From the NCBI GenBank assembly GCA_032125995.1, contig JAQBBQ010000013.1, positions 1 to 17,343 of the forward strand: 17,343 bases of DNA. Reading direction: 5' to 3'. A program made the translations under genes and the position numbers. This DNA comes from SG8-39 sp032125995. GTDB taxonomy: Bacteria > Pseudomonadota > Gammaproteobacteria > Burkholderiales > SG8-39. The notes beneath the pieces are model-generated. The model ran no database searches, had not been told where the DNA came from, and saw only the letters and a list, made by a program, of their open reading frames with translations. This document shows, piece after piece, positions 6,649 through 14,850 of the stretch. The stretch's first letter is position 1. Each line of letters begins with the position of its first letter.

Positions 6649-6668
6649 GGCGTCGGTGAGGCGACGCC
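6649..6668 (-). terminator. Hairpin between the hydroxylase and TonB genes
   Basis: GGCGTCG (6649-6655) pairs perfectly with CGACGCC (6662-6668), giving a 7-bp stem and 6-nt loop just after the hydroxylase stop codon. No U-run follows, so it may be a weak terminator or an mRNA end-stabilising hairpin separating the two genes. Confidence 0.35.
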
Positions 6669-6691
6669 AGGCGACGCGCTGGTGCCGGACG

Positions 6692-9010
6692 CTAGGCCGC
6701 GTGCAGTGCGCGCCAGATCCGCTCGGGTGTGAGCGGCATCTCGAGGTGGGACACGCCCTTGTCAGCGAGTGCGTCGAGCACGGCATGCACTGCGGCAGGC
6801 ACTGAGCCGATGGTGCCGATTTCGCCACAGCCCTTCACGCCAAGAAGGTTGGTTTTGCAGGGAATGCTTTCGTCGAAGGCACACTGCATCGATGGCAAGT
6901 CGGACGCGCGCGGCACCGCGTAATCCATCAGCGAACCCGTGAGCAACTGGCCGCTGGAATCGTCGTACACCGCTTGCTCGAATAGCGCCTGACCGAGCCC
7001 CTGGGCAACACCGCCGTGCACCTGTCCCTCGACAATCGCGTGGTTGATGACGCGCCCGAGATCGTCGCAGCTCGAATGGCGCACGACGTCGACCGTGCCG
7101 GTATCGGGATCGATCTCGACCTCGCAGACCTGCGCGCCGTTCGGCCAACTCGGCGTCGAGGGCGTCTCGGTCGCCGAAACGCGCACGATGCGATCGGGCT
7201 GGCGCGTCGCGAGCTCAGCGAACCCGATCGCGCGATCCGTGCCGGCGATGTGGAAACTGCCGTCTCGATACTCGATGTCCGCCGGTGCCGCTTCGAGCGC
7301 CTCTGCGGCGAGCACCTTGCCGCGCACGATCAACTTGTGCCCGGCCGCGACCACTGCCGAGCCGCCCACGAATGCGGAACGCGAACCGACGCTACCAACG
7401 CCGTTGGCGCGGTCGGTGTCGCCTTGCACGATGTGAATACTCTTGATCGGGACCTGCATCACCTCGGTGATCAACTGGGCATAGGTCGTCTCGAGTCCCT
7501 GCCCCATCGCCTGGGTACCGGAGTACACCGTCACGGCGCCGTCGGCATCGACCTCGATATCCACCGTCTCAGTGGGCAGTGCGCCGGTCCATTCGAGGTA
7601 GCTCGAGAGTCCCCGCCCGCGCAACTTACCGTTGCGCTTCGACGCCTGCATCCGCGCCGGATAGCCTTTCCAGTCTGCGAGTTCGAGCACGCCATCGAGC
7701 ACGCGCGCGAAGTCGCCCACGTCGTAGGTCTCGCCAAGATGGGTGACGTAGGGAAACTGGTTCGGCCGGACAAAGTTGCGTTTGCGCAGCTCCGCAGGGT
7801 CGATCTTCATCTCGCGCGCCGCGGCGTCGATCAGGCGCTCCATCAGGTAGTTCGCTTCGGGGCGTCCCGCGCCGCGGTAGGCACCAGTCGCCATCGTATT
7901 CGTGAGCACCGCGCGCACGTGATAGTCGATCAGCGGTACGTGATACACCGAGGCCTGCACCTTCGCCACCAGTACGAGCGGAATAATGGCCGACGATCCA
8001 ACCGGCACGCCGCCGATATTCGCGATCGCCTGCATGCGCAGACCGAGAATTTTTCCGTCCTGGTCGAGCGCGAGTGCGGCGGCGTAGTGCTGATCGCGCC
8101 CCATGTGCGCGCCGAGAAACTCCTCACTGCGCTCGCCGCGCCATTTGACCGGGCGGCCAAGCTTACGCGCCGCGTAACAGGCGAGCGCATCCTCTGGCGT
8201 CAATCCCGTCTTCATGCCAAACCCGCCGCCGATGTCGCCGACGATCAAGCGGAAATCCTCCGGCTTGGTCTGGAATACGTCGCTGAGCAGCTGACGCGCG
8301 CCGGTCGAGGTCTGATTCTGCGTATAGAGCGTCGTGCGGCCCGCCTCGTGCACGGCGATCGAGCAGCGCGGCTCGATCGCGTTCGCGATCAGGCGCTGGT
8401 TGTGCAATTCGAGCTTGACGATGTGCGCGGCGCGCGCGAACGCTGCGTCGGTCGCCTTCGGATCACCGTAGCGCGCCTCGGCGGCCACGTTGTTCGGCGC
8501 AGCCGCCCAAAGCTGTGGCGCCCCAGGCTCGATCGCGCGCCGGGGATCAATCACGCACGGCAACTCGTCATAGTCGACCAGTACGCGCTCGGCCGCGTCC
8601 TGTGCCTGCTCGCGCGTTTCGGCAACGATCGCCGCGACAGCCTGGCCGACGTGGTACACGGTACCGTCTGCGAGGAGCGTACGCAGCGGCGCCCCCATCG
8701 GCGAGCCATCGGCCTGCTTGAACAACGGCGGGAACGGAATATGGCCAACGCCATCGCGTTTAAGATCGTCGATCGTCCACACCGCCAACACCCCCGGCGC
8801 GCTGCGCGCGTCGGCGACGTCGCAGGCCAGAATGCGCGCGTGGGCGTAGGGTGTGCGCAGGATCACAAGCGTCGCCGCGCCGGGAAACGCGCGGTCGTCG
8901 CTGTACAGACCCTTGCCGATGAGCAGGCGGTCGTCTTCGATCCGCTTTTGCGTGCGCGAGGCGCCGAAACGCGCGGCATTGGGGTCGAATTGGATGGCGA
9001 GATCGGTCAT
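6692..9010 (-). CDS. Molybdenum hydroxylase large subunit, xanthine dehydrogenase family (CoxL-like, form II)
   Basis: 772 residues, a full-length molybdopterin-binding subunit. Order: N-terminal aldehyde oxidase a/b hammerhead-like domain (about 25-155), then the molybdopterin domain with DIGGGFGMK (259-267), the active-site loop AYRGAGR (377-383), GTQAMGQGLET (498-508) and the catalytic Glu730 in KGCGEIG. True carbon monoxide dehydrogenase (form I) has AYRCSFR with the Cu-ligand cysteine. AYRGAGR is form II, whose substrates are mostly unknown organic compounds. These enzymes normally need an FAD-binding medium subunit and a 2Fe-2S small subunit; neither gene is here. AGAGGA just upstream of the ATG is a good ribosome binding site. 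No clear promoter lies between the tRNA terminator and this start. The family is certain, the substrate unknown. Confidence 0.92.
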   Translation of the reverse strand: MTDLAIQFDPNAARFGASRTQKRIEDDRLLIGKGLYSDDRAFPGAATLVILRTPYAHARILACDVADARSAPGVLAVWTIDDLKRDGVGHIPFPPLFKQADGSPMGAPLRTLLADGTVYHVGQAVAAIVAETREQAQDAAERVLVDYDELPCVIDPRRAIEPGAPQLWAAAPNNVAAEARYGDPKATDAAFARAAHIVKLELHNQRLIANAIEPRCSIAVHEAGRTTLYTQNQTSTGARQLLSDVFQTKPEDFRLIVGDIGGGFGMKTGLTPEDALACYAARKLGRPVKWRGERSEEFLGAHMGRDQHYAAALALDQDGKILGLRMQAIANIGGVPVGSSAIIPLVLVAKVQASVYHVPLIDYHVRAVLTNTMATGAYRGAGRPEANYLMERLIDAAAREMKIDPAELRKRNFVRPNQFPYVTHLGETYDVGDFARVLDGVLELADWKGYPARMQASKRNGKLRGRGLSSYLEWTGALPTETVDIEVDADGAVTVYSGTQAMGQGLETTYAQLITEVMQVPIKSIHIVQGDTDRANGVGSVGSRSAFVGGSAVVAAGHKLIVRGKVLAAEALEAAPADIEYRDGSFHIAGTDRAIGFAELATRQPDRIVRVSATETPSTPSWPNGAQVCEVEIDPDTGTVDVVRHSSCDDLGRVINHAIVEGQVHGGVAQGLGQALFEQAVYDDSSGQLLTGSLMDYAVPRASDLPSMQCAFDESIPCKTNLLGVKGCGEIGTIGSVPAAVHAVLDALADKGVSHLEMPLTPERIWRALHAA

Positions 9011-9040
9011 ATGTCCTCTTCAAGAATGGATCCTCGGCAC

Positions 9041-9066
9041 CAAACTAAAACGCCCCAAGTGGGGCG
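9041..9066 (-). terminator. Rho-independent terminator after tRNA-Ser
   Basis: On the minus strand CGCCCC-ACTT-GGGGCG (9066-9051) is a perfect 6-bp stem with a 4-nt loop, followed by TTTTAGTTT. It starts 8 nt past the tRNA CCA end and would end the serS/tRNA transcript before the hydroxylase gene. Confidence 0.88.
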
Positions 9067-9073
9067 CTTGAGA

Positions 9074-9164
<91 letters not shown>

Positions 9165-9182
9165 GCGGTCGAAGCAGCGCGG

Positions 9183-9191
9183 ATTCTATCA
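9183..9191 (-). promoter_or_regulatory. Possible extended -10 promoter for tRNA-Ser
   Basis: TGATAGAAT (9191-9183, minus strand) is an extended -10 (TGn plus TAGAAT). Its TGA is also the serS stop codon. It is followed by the GC-rich stretch CCGCGC, like the discriminators of stringently controlled stable-RNA promoters. Start of transcription would be near 9177, about 13 nt before the mature tRNA. No matching -35 is seen. Confidence 0.45.
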
Positions 9192-10469
9192 GGCCGGGGT
9201 GATGCGCTCCTGGCCGCCGAGGTACCGTTGCAGCGCCGCGGGTACGCTCACCGAACCGTCGGCGTTCTGGTAGTTCTCGAGAATCGCCACCAGCGTACGA
9301 CCCACCGCGAGCGCGGAACCATTCAGGGTGTGCACGAGTTCCGGCTTGCCGCCGGCAGTGCGGAATCGCGCCCGCATACGCCGTGCCTGATAGGCCTCGT
9401 AGTTCGAACACGAGGAAATCTCGCGGTACGCGTTCTGCGCCGGCAGCCAGACTTCGAGGTCGTAGGTTTTCGCCGCGATCGCACCCATATCGCCGGTACA
9501 CAGCACCATGACGCGATAGGGTAATTCCAGCTTCTGCAGAATGGCTTCCGCATCCGCGGTGAGCGCGTCCAAGGCCGCGTAGGACTCAGCGGGCTGAACG
9601 ATCTGCACCAGCTCGACCTTGTCGAACTGGTGCTGCCGGATCATGCCGCGCGTGTCCTTGCCGTAGGAACCGGCCTCCGAGCGGAAGCATGGCGTGTGGC
9701 AAACGAACTTCAGCGGCAGCGTTTCGGCCGGCACGATCGTGTCGCGAACGATATTCGTCACCGGTACTTCCGCGGTCGGAATCAGGTACCACTTTTCGTC
9801 TCCGCGCGGCACGATGAACAAGTCCTGCTCGAACTTTGGCAGCTGCCCCGTTCCGTACATGGCGTCGGCGTTTACGATGTAGGGCGCGTAAACCTCGGTA
9901 TAGCCGTGCTCGTCCGTGTGCACGTCAAGCATGAACTGCGCGAGCGCGCGGTGCATGCGGGCCAGCGGACCGCGTATCAGGACGAACCGGCTGCCGGCGA
10001 TCTTGCTGCCGGTTGCGAAATCCAGCTGCCCAAGCCCCTCGCCGACGTCGACGTGATCCTTGACCGGAAAATTGCTGCGACGCGGCTCACCCCAGCGGCG
10101 CTGCTCGACATTGTCGCCGGCTCCCGTTCCCTGCGGCACGCTCGGATGCGGCAGATTCGGCACCTGGGCGAGAAAATCGTGCAGCCGCCGCTGCGCATCG
10201 GCGAGTCGAGCTTCGAGATCGTTCAACTCGCGGTTGGCGCCGCCAGCTTCCGCCATGAGACCGGCGGTGTCTTCGCCCTTCGCCTTGGCCTGGCCGATTT
10301 TTTTCGCGTGCGCGTTGCGTGCGCTCTGCAGCGCCTGCGTGCGGGTCTGAATCTCCTTGCGCTCGGCCTCCAGCGCAAGAAAGCCATCACGGTCGAACGC
10401 TGCGCCGCGCGTCGCGAGGCGCGCGGCAACATCGTCAAGGTTCGTTCTGAGCAATTGGACGTCAATCAT
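9189..10469 (-). CDS. serS: Seryl-tRNA synthetase
   Basis: 426 residues, normal length for a class II SerRS. It charges tRNA-Ser, and also tRNA-Sec where present, in the cytoplasm. The N-terminal helical arm (about 25-100, charged and Ala-rich) is the long coiled coil that grips the tRNA variable arm. The catalytic core shows TAEVP (232-236), motif 2 FRSEAGSYGKDTRGMIRQHQ (262-281) and motif 3 NGSALAVGRTLVAILENYQ (383-401). REISSCSNYEAYQARRM (349-365) is also diagnostic. The ATG overlaps the end of rarA by 8 nt, implying translational coupling within the ftsK-lolA-rarA-serS operon. Its cognate-type tRNA follows directly. Confidence 0.98.
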   Translation of the reverse strand: MIDVQLLRTNLDDVAARLATRGAAFDRDGFLALEAERKEIQTRTQALQSARNAHAKKIGQAKAKGEDTAGLMAEAGGANRELNDLEARLADAQRRLHDFLAQVPNLPHPSVPQGTGAGDNVEQRRWGEPRRSNFPVKDHVDVGEGLGQLDFATGSKIAGSRFVLIRGPLARMHRALAQFMLDVHTDEHGYTEVYAPYIVNADAMYGTGQLPKFEQDLFIVPRGDEKWYLIPTAEVPVTNIVRDTIVPAETLPLKFVCHTPCFRSEAGSYGKDTRGMIRQHQFDKVELVQIVQPAESYAALDALTADAEAILQKLELPYRVMVLCTGDMGAIAAKTYDLEVWLPAQNAYREISSCSNYEAYQARRMRARFRTAGGKPELVHTLNGSALAVGRTLVAILENYQNADGSVSVPAALQRYLGGQERITPA

Positions 10470-11790
10470 CGTTGCTTTTTCCGCGCCTCTGCGCCTCCAC
10501 GTCGAGCGCGCGCAGGTGTTCGAATTTTTCCCGGATCCTCGCTTCGAGCCCCCGGTCGGTGGGCCGGTACCAGTTCGGCGCGGCCATGCCGTCGGGAAAG
10601 TAGCCTTCGCCGGCAGCGTAGGCCTCGGACTCGTCGTGCGCGTAGCGATACGCCTCGCCGTAGCCCAGTTCCTTCATCAGGCGCGTCGGCGCATTCCTCA
10701 GGTGCAGCGGCACGGGTCGCGTGCTGTCATTGGCGACGAACGCGCGGGCCGCATTATAGGCGGTGTAGGCGGCGTTCGATTTCGGTGCGCAAGCGAGGTA
10801 GAGCACCGCCTGCGCCAGCGCGAGTTCGCCTTCCGGCGAACCGAGCCGCTCGTAGGCCTCGCAGGCATCGAGGGCCAGTCCGAGTGCGCGCGGATCGGCG
10901 AGTCCGACGTCCTCGCTCGCCATGCGTACGACGCGGCGGCCGACATAGCGCGGGTCGGCCCCGCCGTCGAGCATGCGCAGCATCCAGTAGAGGGCGGCGT
11001 CCGGGTCCGAGCCGCGTACCGCCTTGTGCAGCGCCGAGATCTGGTCATAGAAGACCTCGCCCGCCTTGTCGAAGCGGCGCAGGTTCTTCGCCAGCGTGCG
11101 CTCCACGAAATCACCGTCCAGCCGCAGGGCGTTCGCCGCGGTTGCCGCGGTTGCCATGATCTCGAGGGCATTCAGCAGGCGCCGCGCATCACCATCGGCG
11201 AAACCGATCAGGCGCTCGCGCGCCGCCGCGTCGAAGACGACACCGGGCGCCGCCTGCGGCACGGCACGCTCGAACAGCGTCGCCAACTCCTGCGCCGACA
11301 GCGACTCCAGCACATAGACCGTCACACGCGACAGCAGCGCACTGATCACCTCGAATGACGGATTCTCCGTCGTCGCACCGACAAAGGTAAGCAAGCCACG
11401 TTCGACATAGGGCAGGAATGCGTCCTGCTGCGCCTTGTTGAAGCGATGCACCTCGTCGACGAACAGAATCGTATGCCGCCCGCTGCGCGCGAGCTCGACC
11501 TCCGCAGCCCGTACCGCCTCGCGGATGTCTTTCACGCCCGAAAACACCGCAGACAGCGCGATGAATTCAGCCTCAAACGCCTGCGCCATGAGCCGCGCGA
11601 GCGTCGTCTTGCCGACACCCGGCGGGCCCCAGAGAATCATCGAGTGCGGTTTGCCCGAATCGAACGCGAGGCGCAGCGGCTTTCCCGGTCCAAGCAGATG
11701 GCGTTGCCCGATTACGTCATCGAGGACGTGGGGCCGAAGTCGTTCCGCGAGCGGCGCCTCTGGCTGCGGCGCGTCGAACAACTCGGCCAT
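10462..11790 (-). CDS. rarA: Replication-associated recombination protein A (RarA/MgsA, AAA+ ATPase)
   Basis: 442 residues, close to the 447 of E. coli RarA. It is a clamp-loader-like AAA+ ATPase that acts at stalled replication forks. Visible motifs are PLAERLRPHVLDDVIGQRHLLGPGKPL at the start of the AAA+ module, Walker A GPPGVGKTT (55-63), Walker B LFVDEVHRF (109-117) and sensor 1 GATTENPSFEV (138-148). The C-terminal part has the family tetramerisation region (about 250-442). The ATG at 11790 sits one base after the lolA stop (TGA-G-ATG). A longer in-frame extension from 11913 would lie inside lolA and is not like the family. Part of the conserved minus-strand cluster. Confidence 0.97.
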   Translation of the reverse strand: MAELFDAPQPEAPLAERLRPHVLDDVIGQRHLLGPGKPLRLAFDSGKPHSMILWGPPGVGKTTLARLMAQAFEAEFIALSAVFSGVKDIREAVRAAEVELARSGRHTILFVDEVHRFNKAQQDAFLPYVERGLLTFVGATTENPSFEVISALLSRVTVYVLESLSAQELATLFERAVPQAAPGVVFDAAARERLIGFADGDARRLLNALEIMATAATAANALRLDGDFVERTLAKNLRRFDKAGEVFYDQISALHKAVRGSDPDAALYWMLRMLDGGADPRYVGRRVVRMASEDVGLADPRALGLALDACEAYERLGSPEGELALAQAVLYLACAPKSNAAYTAYNAARAFVANDSTRPVPLHLRNAPTRLMKELGYGEAYRYAHDESEAYAAGEGYFPDGMAAPNWYRPTDRGLEARIREKFEHLRALDVEAQRRGKSNDD

Positions 11791-11791
11791 C

Positions 11792-12412
11792 TCAGGGCTG
11801 ACCCAGCACGTCCGTGCCCGGCGGCGGCGTGAACTGAAAGCGCGTCGGATCGATTTTCGGATTGCGCTCGAGATTGGAGAAGCGCAGCCGCGTGGTCTGG
11901 CCGAAATGGTCAACGAGCTCCATCGCCTCGACGCCGACCGCGCTCAGTCCGAGGCGGATCCGCTCGAATCCCGCCTCGGCATCGCGCGGCTTGGCCTCCA
12001 GCCACTCGAGCCCGTCGCGCGCACCAAGTTCGGTGAACTCGAACGCCTGCGCCACGTCTGCGCTTCCAGCGAGCAGCGCCGCCGGCGTCGAGCCAAGCGC
12101 GCGCGCGAGGCGCCGCACCGTGACTTGAGCGAGATCCTCATCGTAGATCCAGACCCGCTCACCGTCGCCGACGATCAGCTGCCGCGTCGGCGTCGCGTAG
12201 ACCCAGCGAAAGCGCCCGGGACGCTCGAACGCGAACCGCCCCGTCGCCGCCTGCACCAGTTTCTTCGCGCCGTCGTAGACCTTCTGCTCGAAGTCGGCGC
12301 GCGCCGACAGGGTCGTGCGCACATAGACCTGAAAGCGCTCGATGCTCGAGGCCTGCACGGGCGGCGCCAGCAACGTCAACAAGGCCAGCGCGAGAACCCA
12401 GGCGCCGCGCAC
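11792..12412 (-). CDS. lolA: Outer-membrane lipoprotein carrier protein LolA
   Basis: 206 residues. LolA is the periplasmic chaperone that takes lipoproteins from the LolCDE complex to LolB at the outer membrane. A signal peptide (MRGAWVLALALLTLLAPPVQA, cut before SS) is clear. The body shows ADFEQKVYDG, the diagnostic PGRFRWVYATPTRQLIVGDGERVWIYDEDL with its conserved Arg, and later LRFSNLERNPKIDPTRFQFTPPPGTDV. The start is a GTG at 12412, preceded by AGGCG at a good distance, 7 nt after the ftsK stop. The lipoprotein NlpC/P60 enzyme at 1146 would be one possible cargo. Confidence 0.95.
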   Translation of the reverse strand: MRGAWVLALALLTLLAPPVQASSIERFQVYVRTTLSARADFEQKVYDGAKKLVQAATGRFAFERPGRFRWVYATPTRQLIVGDGERVWIYDEDLAQVTVRRLARALGSTPAALLAGSADVAQAFEFTELGARDGLEWLEAKPRDAEAGFERIRLGLSAVGVEAMELVDHFGQTTRLRFSNLERNPKIDPTRFQFTPPPGTDVLGQP

Positions 12413-12419
12413 TGCGCCT

Positions 12420-14693
12420 CTAATCCTGGGTCGCGGGGACCAGCATCTCGCGATTGCCGTTCGACTGCATCGATGAGACGAGTCCGGCGCGCTCCATGTC
12501 CTCGATCAGACGCGCCGCGCGGTTGTAGCCGATTCGCAAATGGCGCTGGACGAGAGAAATCGATGGCCGGCGCGTACGCAGCACGATCTCGACTGCCTGA
12601 TCGTAGAGCGGATCTTTTTCGCCGCCGCCCTCGCCCGCCGCGCCGCCACCATCGATCGCAGCCGCGGGCTCGAGCACATCTTCAAGGTATTCAGGGGTCG
12701 CCAGCTGCTTGAGGTATTCGACAACGTTATGCACCTCGTGGTCGGCGACAAACGCGCCGTGCACGCGCTGCGGCATCCCCCTGCCCGGCGGCAGGTACAG
12801 CATGTCACCGGCGCCGAGCAGAGACTCCGCGCCGCTTTGGTCAAGTATCGTACGTGAGTCGACCCGCGACGACACCTGGAACGCGATCCGCGTTGGAATG
12901 TTCGCCTTGATCAGACCCGTAATGACGTCGACCGAGGGCCGTTGGGTCGCAAGCACGAGGTGGATCCCGGCGGCGCGCGCCTTCTGCGCCAGCCGCGCGA
13001 TGAGCTCCTCGACCTTCTTGCCCACCACCATCATCAAGTCGGCCAGCTCGTCGATTACGACGACGATGAAGGGCAGGGGCTTAAGCGCCCGGGGTTCGCC
13101 AGTGTCGATTGAAAACGGATCCTCGAGCACGCGACCGTGTTTCTCGGCGTCGGACACCTTGTGATTGAAGCCCGACAGGTTGCGCACACCGAGCCAGGAC
13201 ATCAGTTTGAAGCGGCGCTCCATTTCGGCGACACACCAGTTGAGCGCATTCGCCGCCTGCTTCATGTCGGTGACCACTGGCGCAAGCAGGTGGGGGATGT
13301 CCTGGTATACGGACAACTCGAGCATCTTCGGATCGACCAGGATCAGGCGCACGTTGCGCGGCTCCGATTTGTAGAGCAGCGACAGGATCATCGCGTTGAT
13401 CGCGACCGACTTTCCCGAGCCGGTCGTGCCGGCGACGAGCAGATGCGGCATCTTGGCAAGATCGACGACGATCGGATTGCCCGCGATGTCCTTGCCGAGC
13501 GCGAGGGCGAGCGGGGCGTGCGCTGCGTGGTAGGCCTCGGAGCCGAGGATCTCGGACAGGCGCACCGCCTGGCGGTGCGGATTCGGAATCTCCAGGCCCA
13601 TGCACGACTTGCCGGGAATCGTCTCGACCACACGAATCGAGACCACGGACAGCGCACGGGCGAGGTCCTTCACCAGGTTGACGATCTGGCTGCCTTTGAC
13701 CCCGACCGCAGGCTCGACCTCGTAGCGCGTAATCACCGGGCCCGGGTACGCAGCAAGCACTTTGACGACAACGCCGAAATCGGAGAGCTTCTTTTCGATC
13801 AACCGCGAAGTGAACTCTAGCGTTTCCGCGGTGACCTGCTCACCGTCGTGCCGCACCTCGTCCAGCAGCTTGAGCGGGGGCAGCGGTGTGTCGGGCAGAT
13901 CGTCGAACAGCGGGACCTGGCGTTCTTTCTGCACGCGCTCGGATTTCTTGATTTCGACCAGCTGCGGTTCGATGCGCAATGGCGGATGGTCTTCCTCGCG
14001 CTTGCGCTCGGATTCGACGACGACCTCGCGCTCCTCGCGCGCGAGATCGCCCTGCCTGCGATCCTGTCGCCGCTCCCAGGCGCCTTTGACGAATCCATAC
14101 GTCGTCTCAAGGACGAAACCGGTGAATTCGGCCACCGCAATCCACGAGATGCCGGTGAAAAAACTGATCCCGACTGCGGCGAGTGCAACCAGCGCCAGGG
14201 TCGCGCCCGTAAAGCCGATCGCCTCGGCGGCAGTCGAGCCAAACGCCCCGCCGATCAGACCGCCCGGTGAGAGCGGTAGCTCGGCCTGGAGTGAATGCAG
14301 CCGCATCGCCTCCAGCCCGGCGCTCGCGACAATCAGCAGTACGAACCCCGCCACCATAACGCCCAACGAGCGCCGCTCGGGCAGCGGCGCGCCGTGCAGG
14401 TGCCGGTAACCCCAGACCACGATCGCGACGCACAAGGCGACCCACCAGTACGCCGACAGCCCGAAGAGATAGAGCAGCAGATCCGCAAGCCAAGCCCCGA
14501 GACGCCCGCCCGCATTCTGCGCGACGGCGCCGGTGGCGCTGTGCGACCAGCTCGGATCCGTGTTGTGGAACGTCGTCAGGATGAGCAGCAGATAGACTGC
14601 CGCGACGGCCACCAACAACCATCTCGCCTCGCGCAACAAACCCGCGAGTCTTGCTGGCAAGGGGGAAGGGCCGGATTTCTGTGCTGCCGCCAT
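12420..14693 (-). CDS. ftsK: DNA translocase FtsK
   Basis: 757 residues, a compact FtsK/SpoIIIE (E. coli FtsK has a much longer linker). It pumps DNA at the division septum so that XerCD can resolve chromosome dimers at dif. The N-terminal 200 residues hold about four transmembrane helices. A short charged linker (about 205-265) follows. The motor has Walker A GTTGSGKS (422-429) and Walker B VVVIDELADLMMV (544-556), plus LATQRPSVDVITGLIKANIPTRIAFQV. The C-terminal gamma winged helix (about 690-757, DPLYDQAVEIVLRTRRPSIS ... IGYNRAARLIEDME) reads the polarity sequences on the chromosome. It heads the run ftsK-lolA-rarA-serS with gaps of 8 nt or less or overlaps. Confidence 0.98.
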   Translation of the reverse strand: MAAAQKSGPSPLPARLAGLLREARWLLVAVAAVYLLLILTTFHNTDPSWSHSATGAVAQNAGGRLGAWLADLLLYLFGLSAYWWVALCVAIVVWGYRHLHGAPLPERRSLGVMVAGFVLLIVASAGLEAMRLHSLQAELPLSPGGLIGGAFGSTAAEAIGFTGATLALVALAAVGISFFTGISWIAVAEFTGFVLETTYGFVKGAWERRQDRRQGDLAREEREVVVESERKREEDHPPLRIEPQLVEIKKSERVQKERQVPLFDDLPDTPLPPLKLLDEVRHDGEQVTAETLEFTSRLIEKKLSDFGVVVKVLAAYPGPVITRYEVEPAVGVKGSQIVNLVKDLARALSVVSIRVVETIPGKSCMGLEIPNPHRQAVRLSEILGSEAYHAAHAPLALALGKDIAGNPIVVDLAKMPHLLVAGTTGSGKSVAINAMILSLLYKSEPRNVRLILVDPKMLELSVYQDIPHLLAPVVTDMKQAANALNWCVAEMERRFKLMSWLGVRNLSGFNHKVSDAEKHGRVLEDPFSIDTGEPRALKPLPFIVVVIDELADLMMVVGKKVEELIARLAQKARAAGIHLVLATQRPSVDVITGLIKANIPTRIAFQVSSRVDSRTILDQSGAESLLGAGDMLYLPPGRGMPQRVHGAFVADHEVHNVVEYLKQLATPEYLEDVLEPAAAIDGGGAAGEGGGEKDPLYDQAVEIVLRTRRPSISLVQRHLRIGYNRAARLIEDMERAGLVSSMQSNGNREMLVPATQD

Positions 14694-14695
14694 CG

Positions 14696-14721
14696 CAATC
14701 GTTCCGGAATGTGCGATTGTA
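14696..14721 (-). promoter_or_regulatory. ftsK upstream region with -10 candidate and palindromes
   Basis: TACAAT (14721-14716, minus strand) is a plausible -10 box for ftsK, with a start near 14709. It overlaps one arm of CAATCG...CGATTG (14696-14701 and 14714-14719), and the palindrome TTCCGGAA (14702-14709) lies between. No clear -35 is visible. The remaining 130 bp up to the CRP-like gene holds no coding sequence and one short inverted repeat. Confidence 0.35.
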
Positions 14722-14778
14722 GCGCACCCGGCGCGCGCGACGCTGCGCGATCGTGGCGAAAATCCGCGCTTGCGCAGG

Positions 14779-14791
14779 GCGTTAGTAACGC
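14779..14791. repeat. Short perfect inverted repeat upstream of ftsK
   Basis: GCGTTA-G-TAACGC, arms of 6 bp around a single base, in the gap between the CRP-like gene and ftsK. No U-run follows on the minus strand, so it is more likely a protein-binding site than a terminator. No regulator can be named. Confidence 0.35.
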
Positions 14792-14850
14792 TTCGTCAGA
14801 CGCCTTCTAGGATGACGATGGCGCGATTGCCAGCGTAACGATCCCTTGCA

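Noticed and set aside
6692..9010. Carbon monoxide dehydrogenase (form I CoxL)
   Set aside because: The active-site loop is AYRGAGR, not AYRCSFR, and coxM and coxS are not adjacent.
11791..11913. N-terminal extension of RarA by 41 residues
   Set aside because: It lies wholly inside lolA, is Arg/Ser-rich, and known RarA proteins begin close to MAELF...PLAERLRP.
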